From Clostridia bacterium (GTDB lineage Bacteria > Bacillota > Clostridia > RGIG6154): 64,000 nt of DNA. The stretch lies in assembly GCA_017410375.1 (NCBI GenBank), contig JAFQQW010000059.1, positions 90,321-154,320 on the forward strand. Direction: 5' to 3'. This document shows positions 29,507 through 37,201 of this stretch, in pieces; the first letter of the stretch is position 1, and the number at the start of each line of letters is the position of its first letter. The position numbers and the translations under genes were made by a program. The notes under the pieces were generated by a model. The model was not told where the DNA came from. It was given only the letters and a program-made list of their open reading frames with translations, and ran no database searches.

Positions 29507-31316
29507 TTTTGTTTCCTCCTTTAATGGGTCGGAACGGAATCAGACAATGCTTGTCAAACCCAATCAAATCTGTTCTGCCCGCCTTTATCAATGCTTTTTT
29601 TACAATTTCATAATTTTCGGGTCGTCTGTATTGCAAAAGCGCCCGTTGCATTTTCTTTTCTTCATAGGATTTGGGTACATACACCTTTTCCATGGTTCTC
29701 GGGTCAAGCCCCGTAAAGAACATACAAGTCGAAAGTGTACCGGGAGTGGGATAAAAATCCTGCACCTGCTCGGGTGTGTACTTGATATCCCGTAAATACT
29801 CTGCCAGCTCAATGGCATCCGTAAGCTCTGAGCCGGGGTGACTTGACATTAAATACGGCACTACATACTGCTCTTTACCCAGCTGTTTATTGACTGCCCT
29901 GTACTTTTCACAGAAGGCATCAAACACCTTTCTGCCGGGCTTACCCATGTAGTAAAGCACCCTGTCCGACACATGCTCGGGCGCAACCTTTAACTGTCCC
30001 GACACATGGTTTTCACAAAGCTGATAGAAAAACGAATCATCTTTATCGTAAATCAGGTAATCGTACCGGATACCTGACCGAACAAACACTTTTTTCACCT
30101 TTGGAATGTCTGCAAGCTTTCGTAAAAGCTCTGCATATTCCTTGTGGTCCACCCGTAAATTTTCACATGGTACCGGGAATAAGCATTGCCGTTTGGGACA
30201 ATTCCCCTTTGTTCCCTGCTTTTCGCAGGACGGTGCTCTGAAATTCGCGGTTGGTCCGCCGACGTCATGGATATATCCTTTGAATTCAGGGTCCCAAACC
30301 ATCTTTTCTGCCTCACGCAGAATAGATTGCTGACTGCGCGATGTGATAATTCTGCCCTGGTGAAAGGTCAGTGCGCAAAAAGAACAGTTGCCGTAACACC
30401 CTCTGGAAGAGGTTAAGCTGAACTTTACTTCCTTTATGGCAGGCACACCACCTGCTTCCTCGTACATGGGGTGATAGGTTCCCATATACGGCAAGCCGTA
30501 CACCATGTCCATTTCTTTTCGGGAAAGGGGTTTGGCAGGCTTGTTCTGTACCAGATAATAATCCCCGTGGGGCTGAATCACCGTGTTGCCCGTAAAGGGA
30601 TCCTGATTCTGATACTGTATCATAAAGCTTTCGGCATATTTCCGTTTATCCTTGGAAACCTCGCTGAACGAGTGGCATGCAAAGCATTTTTCATGCGGAA
30701 TGCTTTTGGTTAAATAGCAGGTGCCGGGAATGTCTGTAATTTCATGCACATCAGTACCCGAGGACAGTCGTTTTGCAATTTCGACCATCTGGGTTTCGCC
30801 CATACCGTATACCAGAAGGTCAGCACCCGAATCCACAAGCACCGAACGGCGCACCTTATCGTCCCAGTAATCGTAATGGGCAAATCGGCGGAGGGATGCT
30901 TCAATCCCGCCAATAACCACCGGCAAACCCGGGAACGCTTCCCTTGCCCGGTTGGCATATACAATTACCGCTCTGTCAGGGCGCTTGCCCGCCACACCGC
31001 CGGGGGTGTAGGCATCGTCACTTCTGCGTTTTTTAGAAGCGGTATAGTGGTTAACCATAGAGTCAATGTTTCCGCTTCCGATGAACACGCCGTATTTCGG
31101 CACGCCCATCACTAAAAAATCCTCGGTAGAGCGCCAGCAAGGCTGTGCCACAATGCCCACCTTAAAGCCTGCATGCTCTAACACTCTGCCGATAATAGCC
31201 GTACCAAAAGAAGAGTGATCCACATACGCATCACCCGTAACAAGCAGAAAATCCAGTTGTTCCCATCCCCTGTCCTCCATATCCTTACGGCAGACAGGTA
31301 AAAATGTATTTTTCAT
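29382..31316 (-). CDS. YgiQ-family radical SAM protein
   Basis: The 644-residue protein starts at 31316 (MKNTFLPV), with GGAGG four bases upstream; longer frames extend into a repeat. It has a B12-binding-like N-terminal region, [13 protein letters not shown] near 170, and the radical-SAM cysteines Cys307, Cys311 and Cys314 in [10 protein letters not shown]. The function of the family is unknown. The last 45 residues are low complexity, rich in Lys, Gly and Arg, and overlap folD by 125 bp in another frame. The tail is a normal trait of clostridial YgiQ proteins, but its overlap with a conserved enzyme is notable. Confidence 0.85.
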   Translation of the reverse strand: MKNTFLPVCRKDMEDRGWEQLDFLLVTGDAYVDHSSFGTAIIGRVLEHAGFKVGIVAQPCWRSTEDFLVMGVPKYGVFIGSGNIDSMVNHYTASKKRRSDDAYTPGGVAGKRPDRAVIVYANRAREAFPGLPVVIGGIEASLRRFAHYDYWDDKVRRSVLVDSGADLLVYGMGETQMVEIAKRLSSGTDVHEITDIPGTCYLTKSIPHEKCFACHSFSEVSKDKRKYAESFMIQYQNQDPFTGNTVIQPHGDYYLVQNKPAKPLSRKEMDMVYGLPYMGTYHPMYEEAGGVPAIKEVKFSLTSSRGCYGNCSFCALTFHQGRIITSRSQQSILREAEKMVWDPEFKGYIHDVGGPTANFRAPSCEKQGTKGNCPKRQCLFPVPCENLRVDHKEYAELLRKLADIPKVKKVFVRSGIRYDYLIYDKDDSFFYQLCENHVSGQLKVAPEHVSDRVLYYMGKPGRKVFDAFCEKYRAVNKQLGKEQYVVPYLMSSHPGSELTDAIELAEYLRDIKYTPEQVQDFYPTPGTLSTCMFFTGLDPRTMEKVYVPKSYEEKKMQRALLQYRRPENYEIVKKALIKAGRTDLIGFDKHCLIPFRPIKGGNKNDSKNSGRQGGFGKNQGGTGRKGTKDKGKGRQPKARGGHRR

Positions 31317-31430
31317 AATGCCTCCGAAATATTTTATGTCTGTTTTATCCTGACGGATATAATCAATTTTCAGACTTTTCCTTGAAGAAACGTTACCATG
31401 AATTGGCTTACACATTTCAGCAAATCCCCA

Positions 31431-31685
31431 TTGCGACACATAAGGTTTAGATGCAGTCTATTTTAAGGTATAAAGGCTGTATAATTTAGATGCCTTTCCA
31501 AAGGCTTCTCCTTGAGGAGAGGCTCCGCCGTAGGCGGTGGTGAGGTGTAGATTGCGAAAGCAATCGTTATTTTTCCACCTCATCCGAGTTGCTTCGCAAC
31601 CCACCTTCCCCTCAAGGGGAAGGCTTTTTTGAATTCGACTTTTTTCGACAATCTTTACAAATTCGTGTTAAGTTAGAACTAAAAA
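31431..31685. repeat. Repeat block 1 of the cassette-like array (A1 ... MITE ... B1)
   Basis: End A1 (GCGACACATAAGG, then TTTAGATGCA; 31431-31455) lies upstream of ygiQ, and end B1 (GTGTTAAGTTAGAAC; 31665-31679) lies just after the stalk-protein stop. The interior contains a second TTTAGATGC (31485) and a MITE-like hairpin (31497-31630). Compared with blocks 2 and 3 it is enlarged by that insertion. Confidence 0.7.
31497..31630. mobile_element. MITE-like hairpin repeat, copy 1
   Basis: Ends carry matching inverted repeats, AAGGCTTCTCCTTGAGGAGA and its counterpart CCTTCCCCTCAAGGGGAAGG. Inner stems are GTGAGGTGTAG / CACCTCATC and short hairpins such as CCGCC-GTA-GGCGG and GATTGC-GAAA-GCAATC. 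No coding capacity. The same family is present at 63845-63996 with different inner hairpins. Confidence 0.7.
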
Positions 31686-31686
31686 T

Positions 31687-32448
31687 TCATTTTGATATAA
31701 TATATACAGAGTTATTTTCCCACTTCACATCATATCCAAAAAATTCTGCAACCTTTCTAACTGGAATCATTGCCAATTCGTCAATAACCTGATATCCAAC
31801 ATCTATCGGAATAAAAGAATTATTTTCATATACACGATCATTATATATAACCAACGATTCATCTCCCTGTCTTAGAATAACACGGTCACCACCCCAATTA
31901 ACCTCTATTCCCAATGCCTCTCCTACAACTTTAGCAGGAACAAGTGTTCTGTCATTCGTAATAACAGGGCTGTTATAAAATCTGATTTCTTCATCGTTCA
32001 AATACACTTTAGTATCATTTTTTGTTTTATATTTTAACACAATATCTTCTAAATTCCGGCATTCTTCTATTGAAAATTCATAGGATTTATCTGGTGTTCT
32101 ACACAAATATTTTTCTTTTGAGGATAAGTGAAAACTAATAACCATTTCACCATCAACATAAATATTCAACGATTCTCCACCAGATGCAACCCATCCACCA
32201 TTAAACGGAGTAAGATTCATGTTTGAAAGACCGTTAAGAATATCTTCTATCTCAGCAGAATCCGTGGTGACATATTTATAATATCCAGCCATTAACGGAT
32301 CAGAAAACTCTCCGCCATTATAATATGAAACCTTAATTTCATTACAGGATTCAATATCAACATTATAATATTCATAATTTTCTGCAAAAACCAATCGGAT
32401 TGAAAAAACAACCGACAAACAGAGCATTAAACTAATAATCCTTTTCAT
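31687..32448 (-). CDS. Secreted stalk-domain (copper amine oxidase N-terminal-like) protein
   Basis: A 253-residue protein with a signal peptide (1-22, ending VFAEN). Residues 30-140 are unassigned and form a beta-rich domain. Residues 147-253 form a stalk domain: VITNDRTLVPAKVVGEALGI, then a second half ELAMIPVRKVAEFFGYDVKW. Such domains are thought to attach exported proteins to the cell surface. The gene is visibly more A+T-rich than housekeeping neighbours and is the last gene of the cassette-like array, with repeat blocks on both sides. No promoter was recognised. Confidence 0.75.
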   Translation of the reverse strand: MKRIISLMLCLSVVFSIRLVFAENYEYYNVDIESCNEIKVSYYNGGEFSDPLMAGYYKYVTTDSAEIEDILNGLSNMNLTPFNGGWVASGGESLNIYVDGEMVISFHLSSKEKYLCRTPDKSYEFSIEECRNLEDIVLKYKTKNDTKVYLNDEEIRFYNSPVITNDRTLVPAKVVGEALGIEVNWGGDRVILRQGDESLVIYNDRVYENNSFIPIDVGYQVIDELAMIPVRKVAEFFGYDVKWENNSVYIISK

Positions 32449-32480
32449 TAAATCTCATCCTTTCGACAATATTCGACATA

Positions 32481-32554
32481 TCCATATTTTGAGGCATAAG
32501 GTTTAGATGCAAACCTTTTTGGTGTCAAGTTTGTGTCGAGTTAGGAACAAAAAA
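32481..32554. repeat. Repeat block 2 of the cassette-like array
   Basis: A2 (degenerate GAGGCATAAGG, then TTTAGATGCA, 32491-32511) and B2 (TGTGTCGAGTTAGGAAC, 32532-32548) are separated by a short stretch with weak stem potential. The block fills the gap between the metallopeptidase stop and the stalk-protein start. Confidence 0.7.
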
Positions 32555-33010
32555 TTATTGATTTGAATTAAATTTATCTATAATTCTATACCTAAAATAA
32601 TTTGCTTGTCTTTCAGATGTTTTATCGTCTTGTTCGCCACCCAAAACCCATTGAAAATAATGTGATAATTCATGCACTAATGAAGAAATAACTTGTTCAT
32701 AAAGTTCTTCTCCATCATACTGTTGATATAATTCTGCATTTATTTTAGATGGAATACGAATATATGGCTCTTTATCTTCAAACCATCTGAAACTACCATA
32801 TGCCCACTTACCATTTAGAAGTTTAACTTTTTCACAGTTTTTGATATAAACTGTTAGATGAACAGGAAAAACATATGTATGCCTTAACCACTTTGCAAAC
32901 ATTTTATATTTTTGTTTTAAACTTTCATCTATACCTTTTTCATAACGAAATGAAATGCCATTATTGGAACATTTGGCTTTATCTATTTCAAAGGTTTGCC
33001 ACAAATTCAT
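32555..33010 (-). CDS. Putative zinc metallopeptidase (HELSH)
   Basis: A 151-residue protein of no family that I can name. His113-Glu114-Leu-Ser-His117 in SLVHELSHYFQWVLGG fits an HExxH zinc site, and Glu133 in TSERQANYF is placed to be the third ligand, as in SprT-like or other minigluzincin proteins. There is no signal peptide. A GGGGTGGG ribosome binding site precedes the ATG. The gene is A+T-rich and occupies one interval of the repeat array, with no functional link to either neighbour. Confidence 0.6.
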   Translation of the reverse strand: MNLWQTFEIDKAKCSNNGISFRYEKGIDESLKQKYKMFAKWLRHTYVFPVHLTVYIKNCEKVKLLNGKWAYGSFRWFEDKEPYIRIPSKINAELYQQYDGEELYEQVISSLVHELSHYFQWVLGGEQDDKTSERQANYFRYRIIDKFNSNQ

Positions 33011-33050
33011 ATTCCCACCCCTCTTTCATATTTCGTCATTTTTCGACATA

Positions 33051-33123
33051 TTTATATTGCGATACATAAGGTTTAGATGCAAACCTTTTTGATATCTGTT
33101 CATATCAAATTATAACTAAAAAC
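33051..33123. repeat. Repeat block 3 of the cassette-like array
   Basis: A3 (GCGATACATAAGG, then TTTAGATGCA, 33059-33081) and B3 (CATATCAAATTATAAC, 33101-33116) flank a hairpin with arms TTTGATAT and ATATCAAA. A3 has GATAC where other A copies have GACAC, and B3 has the matching change (reverse complement GATAT). Confidence 0.65.
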
Positions 33124-33141
33124 ATATAAATAAATTGGAAT

Positions 33142-33657
33142 TTATTTCAAACCGCATTCTTTATACAGTTCTTCAATGCATGGTGATTTATACTCCATGT
33201 ATCCGTCTATATCATTTAGAAATAGCTCGGCGGCTTTTTCTTTTATCAAACTGTATTTTCTAACCGCTTCGGGATTGCTTCGGAGAAAATCTCTGAATGC
33301 AATATGACGGTGCAATTCTTCCGAGTATTTCGGACATACATACAAGTGATGCATTTGCAGATGCTCTTTGCCTGAATACTTAAATGCCTCTCTATCCTTA
33401 ATACCAAGATTACCCTCGTGGATATATCCGATTGCTTTCAAGCCGTCAACTAACGCAGCAAACACCGAGTAATCCCCAATAATCACATCAATATCAATGC
33501 AAGGTTTAGCAGACATTCCTTCGACAGAGGTGCTTCCGACGTGTTCAACACCGATGATTAAATCGCCAATTGCTTCTTCAATCTCACCCTTTATTTTTTC
33601 AAAAGCTGATTGCCATGCCGCATCGTATGGCAGTACAACAACCTTTCTTGTTCTCAT
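33142..33657 (-). CDS. GrpB/UPF0157-family nucleotidyltransferase-like protein
   Basis: A 171-residue protein from the ATG at 33657, which has AGGTGA five bases upstream; the frame stays open 27 codons further into the repeat. The family signature HVGSTSVEGMSAKPCIDIDV (residues 45-64) contains the nucleotidyltransferase-type GS...D.D core. HHLYVCPK and HRHIAFRDFLRSNP are typical later motifs. The role of the family is unclear; some members are fused to CoaE. It sits between repeat blocks 3 and 4. Confidence 0.8.
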   Translation of the reverse strand: MRTRKVVVLPYDAAWQSAFEKIKGEIEEAIGDLIIGVEHVGSTSVEGMSAKPCIDIDVIIGDYSVFAALVDGLKAIGYIHEGNLGIKDREAFKYSGKEHLQMHHLYVCPKYSEELHRHIAFRDFLRSNPEAVRKYSLIKEKAAELFLNDIDGYMEYKSPCIEELYKECGLK

Positions 33658-33712
33658 ATAGTTCACCTGCAAATTCTTATTTATCTGTTCGATATTTTTC
33701 GACATATCCATA

Positions 33713-33938
33713 TTGCGACACATAAGGTTTAGATGCAACTTGTTTTAGCTAAATTTTGCAACAAGTTGCAAAGCTAAATTATTCCATCTTACTCCATAGC
33801 TAAATTACTCCTTTGGAGTAGCTAAATTAAATTCGCTTTAAGCGTGCAAAGCACATTTAGCTGCCGCAAGGCAATTTAGCTGAACTTGTTCAATTTAGCT
33901 CGCGATAGCGAATTTAGCTGCGTTGCTATGCAACGCAA
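33713..33938. repeat. Repeat block 4: A4 end plus AGCTAAATT hairpin array
   Basis: A4 (33713-33737) is followed by an array of a 9-bp unit. AGCTAAATT occurs at 33747, 33772, 33798 and 33820; after a 26-bp centre the reverse complement AATTTAGCT occurs at about 33854, 33873, 33892 and 33911. Most spacers are small palindromes: TTGCAAC-AA-GTTGCAA, ACTCC-TTT-GGAGT, GCC-GCAA-GGC, GAAC-TT-GTTC, CGC-GATA-GCG, GCGTTGC-TAT-GCAACGC. The array runs straight into A5; no B end or gene is present in this interval. Confidence 0.85.
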
Positions 33939-34184
33939 TTGCGACACATAAGGTTTAGATGCAAACCAAGTTTAATGAATTGACAACTGTTGTTGTCATG
34001 AATTGGCGTCCCACCATGAATTCTCGCTTTGCTCCATGAATTGAATCGCCTTTCATGCACTTTAGTGCAATTCATGAGCCGTCAGGCTCAATTCATGAAA
34101 TCGTAAGATTTCAATTCATGCCGCAGGCAATTCATTGCGGTTGAGTATCAACCGCAATAATTCACATCAGGTCAGGAACAAAAA
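33939..34184. repeat. Repeat block 5: A5 end, ATGAATT hairpin array, B5 end
   Basis: A5 (33939-33963) and B5 (CACATCAGGTCAGGAAC, 34164-34180) flank an array of ATGAATT at 33975, 33998, 34016 and 34036, then AATTCATG at 34069, 34090, 34113 and AATTCAT at 34129. Spacers include GACAAC-TGTT-GTTGTC, AGCC-GTCA-GGCT, AAATC-GTAA-GATTT, GCC-GCA-GGC and TGCGGTTGA-GTA-TCAACCGCA. The design is the same as in block 4 but the unit is different. Confidence 0.85.
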
Positions 34185-34961
34185 TTACAAATCAATTTCT
34201 GCACATATAGGATAGTGGTCGGAAAGGAAAATGCCGTTATGTTCATCTTCCCACAGGGTAACCGACCGCACTTTATCCTTCAATTCATCGGTCACGAAAA
34301 TATAATCAATTTCATATTCCTGATCTACCGTACCGAAGTTGTGGAATGTTGCAGGATAAGGCCCTGTAATTTTGTTAAGCGGAAGTTCTTTTTGTTCTGC
34401 AAATTTTTTTACACACGCGGATTGTCCCCATTTTAAATTAAAATCACCCATTACAACGGCAGGAATATCATATTTATTTTGCTTATCCGCTTTCATTCTT
34501 TCAAGCATAAAGTTCAGCTCATCTTCCTGAGCCGAGCTTTCAATATGGTCAAGATGCACATTATACACATACATATTTTCACCCGTGGGCTTATAACGAA
34601 CAATCGCAGTGTTCAGCGTTCTGGGGCATTGGCTTTGGTTTTTATATCCGGTTTCAGGCACATAAGGCGTATCACTCATCCAGCACACATCCAGCCCGAG
34701 CAGCTCCACCGTTTCCTTACGAATGGCAGTAAATACACCTTCACCGCTAAAATCTTTCAGTCTGCCGTGTCCTAAAATCAAATACTCCGGAAGCACAACC
34801 TCCAAAAGCTCTTTCGTTTTCGGAATAACCTCCTGAAAAGCAATAATATCAGGCTTTTTTTCTGCAATAACATCATGCACAAGCCCTGCACGGTGTATAA
34901 AGCTGTTTACACCATCCCATCCATCGTAGCAACTGCGAATATTAAAAGTTACAATTTTCAT
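34185..34961 (-). CDS. Endonuclease/exonuclease/phosphatase-family hydrolase
   Basis: A 258-residue EEP-fold protein: KIVTFNIRSC at the N-terminus (metal-binding Asn), IIAFQEV at about 40-46 (catalytic Glu), YNVHLDH at about 133, MGDFNLK (about 170) and the C-terminal LSDHYPI. No signal peptide. Targets in this family range from nucleic acids to phosphoesters and sphingomyelin, so no substrate is proposed. It follows the acyltransferase by 14 bp and lies at the upstream boundary of the repeat array; no A or B end precedes it. Confidence 0.82.
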   Translation of the reverse strand: MKIVTFNIRSCYDGWDGVNSFIHRAGLVHDVIAEKKPDIIAFQEVIPKTKELLEVVLPEYLILGHGRLKDFSGEGVFTAIRKETVELLGLDVCWMSDTPYVPETGYKNQSQCPRTLNTAIVRYKPTGENMYVYNVHLDHIESSAQEDELNFMLERMKADKQNKYDIPAVVMGDFNLKWGQSACVKKFAEQKELPLNKITGPYPATFHNFGTVDQEYEIDYIFVTDELKDKVRSVTLWEDEHNGIFLSDHYPICAEIDL

Positions 34962-34975
34962 TTAGGTCTCCCCCT

Positions 34976-36031
34976 TTATTTTTTGAAAAATTTCTGTTTC
35001 AGCCATGCATACAGCATGCATAGACCAAAGGTGATCAGAGTGGTTGCCGTAAACCGAAGGACAAACAATTCCAAGATGCCCAAAGACGGCAGAAATTCCA
35101 GTAAATCGTTTACACTAAACATAACCAAGAGGTGCAAGAGATACACCGAAAAGGTAGATGCGTTAATCATCCTGAACGTTTTGCTTTCAAAGGGCTTTTT
35201 GTGTTTTGCAAGCGACACCGCAACCACCGAAAGCAAGGGCAGAATGCCTACACAATACACCGTCTGTAACAGATAGGAAAAACCAAAATAAACGCCGTTT
35301 TTCCGCTCTGCATACGAAAAACCTATGTTCAGAAGCAACACAAACAATCCCAAAATTACAATCGGCTTTTTGTTCTCTTTCAAAAACGCCAGATACGCGT
35401 TGTATTTATGCCCGGCAAGCATCCCAAGCATATAGTAAAACAAATAGCTCGTAAACAGTCTGTCATTATACAAAAATTCGATTTTTCCGCCCGAAACCGC
35501 TCGGAGCATATCCGGCAAAAACTGCCCGAACAGCACGGTTACAAGCAATGATGCCGTCAGTAACAGCAAGGGACTGTACTTTTCAATCCAACTCTTAAAA
35601 ATCGGCATCAGTATAAAAAACTGCATTAAAATCACAACAAAATAAAAGTGCGCGGCAAGGTCACCGATGAAAATGTAGGACAGTAAATCCCAAAAGCGGA
35701 ACGAAAAATAGTCCTTTGTTATAAAGTATACATAGTAAACGCATACATACAAAACATACGGCACATAAATTTTCAAAAGCTTGTCCCGCAGAAAAGCACC
35801 GTAGCTTTTACGGCTCGAAGAAAAGCCAAGTCCCAGTTTAATGCCGGAAACAAACAAAAAGCCGGGTACTGCCACCGTTGCCGCCTTCCAAAGCATAAAA
35901 AGCGGTGCAAAAGCCACCGCATCTGCCGAAAGCTTTGTTACAGGCTCAGATGCCGTGTGTATAAAAAGTACCAGAACGCAAAGAAACACATTGAGTATGT
36001 CAAGCTCGGTTTTCTTTTTGGTTACTGCCAT
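34976..36031 (-). CDS. Acyltransferase 3-family membrane protein
   Basis: A 351-residue integral membrane protein with about ten hydrophobic segments, typical of acyltransferase family 3, which O-acetylates or succinylates surface polysaccharides. It begins with KTELDILNVFLCVLVLFIHT, where the histidine in the first helix fits the family catalytic position, and it has SFRFWDLLSYIFIGDLAAHFYF later. It is downstream of wecB but separated by a terminator. Decoration of cell-surface glycans is inferred. Confidence 0.75.
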   Translation of the reverse strand: MAVTKKKTELDILNVFLCVLVLFIHTASEPVTKLSADAVAFAPLFMLWKAATVAVPGFLFVSGIKLGLGFSSSRKSYGAFLRDKLLKIYVPYVLYVCVYYVYFITKDYFSFRFWDLLSYIFIGDLAAHFYFVVILMQFFILMPIFKSWIEKYSPLLLLTASLLVTVLFGQFLPDMLRAVSGGKIEFLYNDRLFTSYLFYYMLGMLAGHKYNAYLAFLKENKKPIVILGLFVLLLNIGFSYAERKNGVYFGFSYLLQTVYCVGILPLLSVVAVSLAKHKKPFESKTFRMINASTFSVYLLHLLVMFSVNDLLEFLPSLGILELFVLRFTATTLITFGLCMLYAWLKQKFFKK

Positions 36032-36047
36032 CTCTTTCTCCTTTTAA

Positions 36048-36084
36048 AAGCAAGCCCCTGCCTGAAAAACGCAGAGGCTTGGTA
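36048..36084 (-). terminator. Terminator after wecB
   Basis: Imperfect stem CAAGCCTCTGC / GCAGGGGCTTG with a U-rich tail, directly after the wecB stop. Confidence 0.7.
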
Positions 36085-36087
36085 TTT

Positions 36088-37197
36088 TTACAGTTTTTCG
36101 CACAAAATATCTGCAATGCGCTTGCAGGCAAAGCCATCCCCATAAGGATTGCTTGCAAGGCTCATCTGATTGTACGCATCGTCATCGGTTAAAAGCAGTT
36201 TAAAGGTATCGTAAATAAAGGTCTCGTCTGTACCCACCAGCTTTAATGTACCTGCCTCAATGCCCTCGGGGCGCTCGGTTGTATCACGCATAACCAGAAC
36301 GGGTTTGCCCAGGGAGGGTGCTTCCTCCTGAATACCGCCACTGTCCGTTAAAATCAGATAGCTTCTTGCCAAAAAGTTATGAAAATCCAATACTTCAAGG
36401 GGTTCAATGATGCGGATTCTGTCGCAGTTGCCGAAAATTTCCGCCGCCGCTTCACGCACCACGGGATTCATATGAATCGGATAAACCGCCTTGATATCGG
36501 GATATTCGTCAATAATCCGTTTGATGGCACGGAACATGTTGCGCATAGGCTCGCCCAGATTTTCACGACGGTGTGCCGTGATGGTAATCAGTCTTGAGCC
36601 CTTTGCCCACTCTAAATGCTCGTGGGTATAATTTTCCTGTACGGTAGTTTTCAAGGCGTCTATAGCCGTGTTGCCCGTTACATAAATATCATCGGGATTT
36701 TTGCCTTCATTCAAAAGGTTTTGCTTAGACATCTCGGTAGGTGAAAAATGGAATTTTGCCACAATGCCCACCGCCTGACGGTTAAACTCCTCCGGGAAAG
36801 GCGAATGGATGTTATAAGTCCGAAGTCCTGCTTCCACATGTCCCACCGGAATCTGGAGATAAAAACATGCCAGAGCGGTCGCAAAGGTAGTAGAGGTATC
36901 GCCGTGTACCAAAACCACATTCGGCTGTTCCTTTTCCAGCACTTCTCTGATGCGCTCTAAAATGTTCGTGGTCACATCAAAAAGGGTCTGCTTGTCCTTC
37001 ATGATAGACAAATCGTAATCCGGTGTCACCTGAAACGCCTCTAAAACCTGGTCTAACATCTGGCGGTGCTGACCGGTTACACAAACCACTGTTTCTAAGC
37101 TTTCGCGTTTTTTCAGTTCCTTTACCAGAGGACACATTTTAATCGCCTCAGGTCTGGTGCCAAACACCAGCATTACCTTTTTCTTATCCATATCCAA
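36088..37197 (-). CDS. wecB: UDP-N-acetylglucosamine 2-epimerase (non-hydrolysing)
   Basis: WecB/MnaA converts UDP-GlcNAc to UDP-ManNAc for teichoic acid linkage units or capsules. The 369-residue GT-B protein has GTRPEAIKMCPL (13-24), VHGDTSTTFATALA, GHVEAGLRT, TAHRRENLG and LTDSGGIQEEAP. Length is normal. It lies 4 bp after the nucleotidyltransferase-like gene and is followed by a terminator. Confidence 0.94.
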   Translation of the reverse strand: MDMDKKKVMLVFGTRPEAIKMCPLVKELKKRESLETVVCVTGQHRQMLDQVLEAFQVTPDYDLSIMKDKQTLFDVTTNILERIREVLEKEQPNVVLVHGDTSTTFATALACFYLQIPVGHVEAGLRTYNIHSPFPEEFNRQAVGIVAKFHFSPTEMSKQNLLNEGKNPDDIYVTGNTAIDALKTTVQENYTHEHLEWAKGSRLITITAHRRENLGEPMRNMFRAIKRIIDEYPDIKAVYPIHMNPVVREAAAEIFGNCDRIRIIEPLEVLDFHNFLARSYLILTDSGGIQEEAPSLGKPVLVMRDTTERPEGIEAGTLKLVGTDETFIYDTFKLLLTDDDAYNQMSLASNPYGDGFACKRIADILCEKL

Positions 37198-37201
37198 TCT
37201 C

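Noticed and set aside
31317..31439. Longer N-terminus for YgiQ
   Set aside because: The extension is translated repeat end A; GGAGG is placed for the ATG at 31316.
33747..34164. CRISPR array
   Set aside because: Units are only 7-9 bp, they change orientation at the centre, and spacers are 8-26 bp and mostly self-complementary; no cas gene is nearby.
31431..34184. Canonical integron
   Set aside because: Only some B ends resemble GTTRRRY (GTTAGGA, GTTAGAA), A does not carry the complementary RYYYAAC, and no IntI or attI is present. Kept as an integron-like analogy only.
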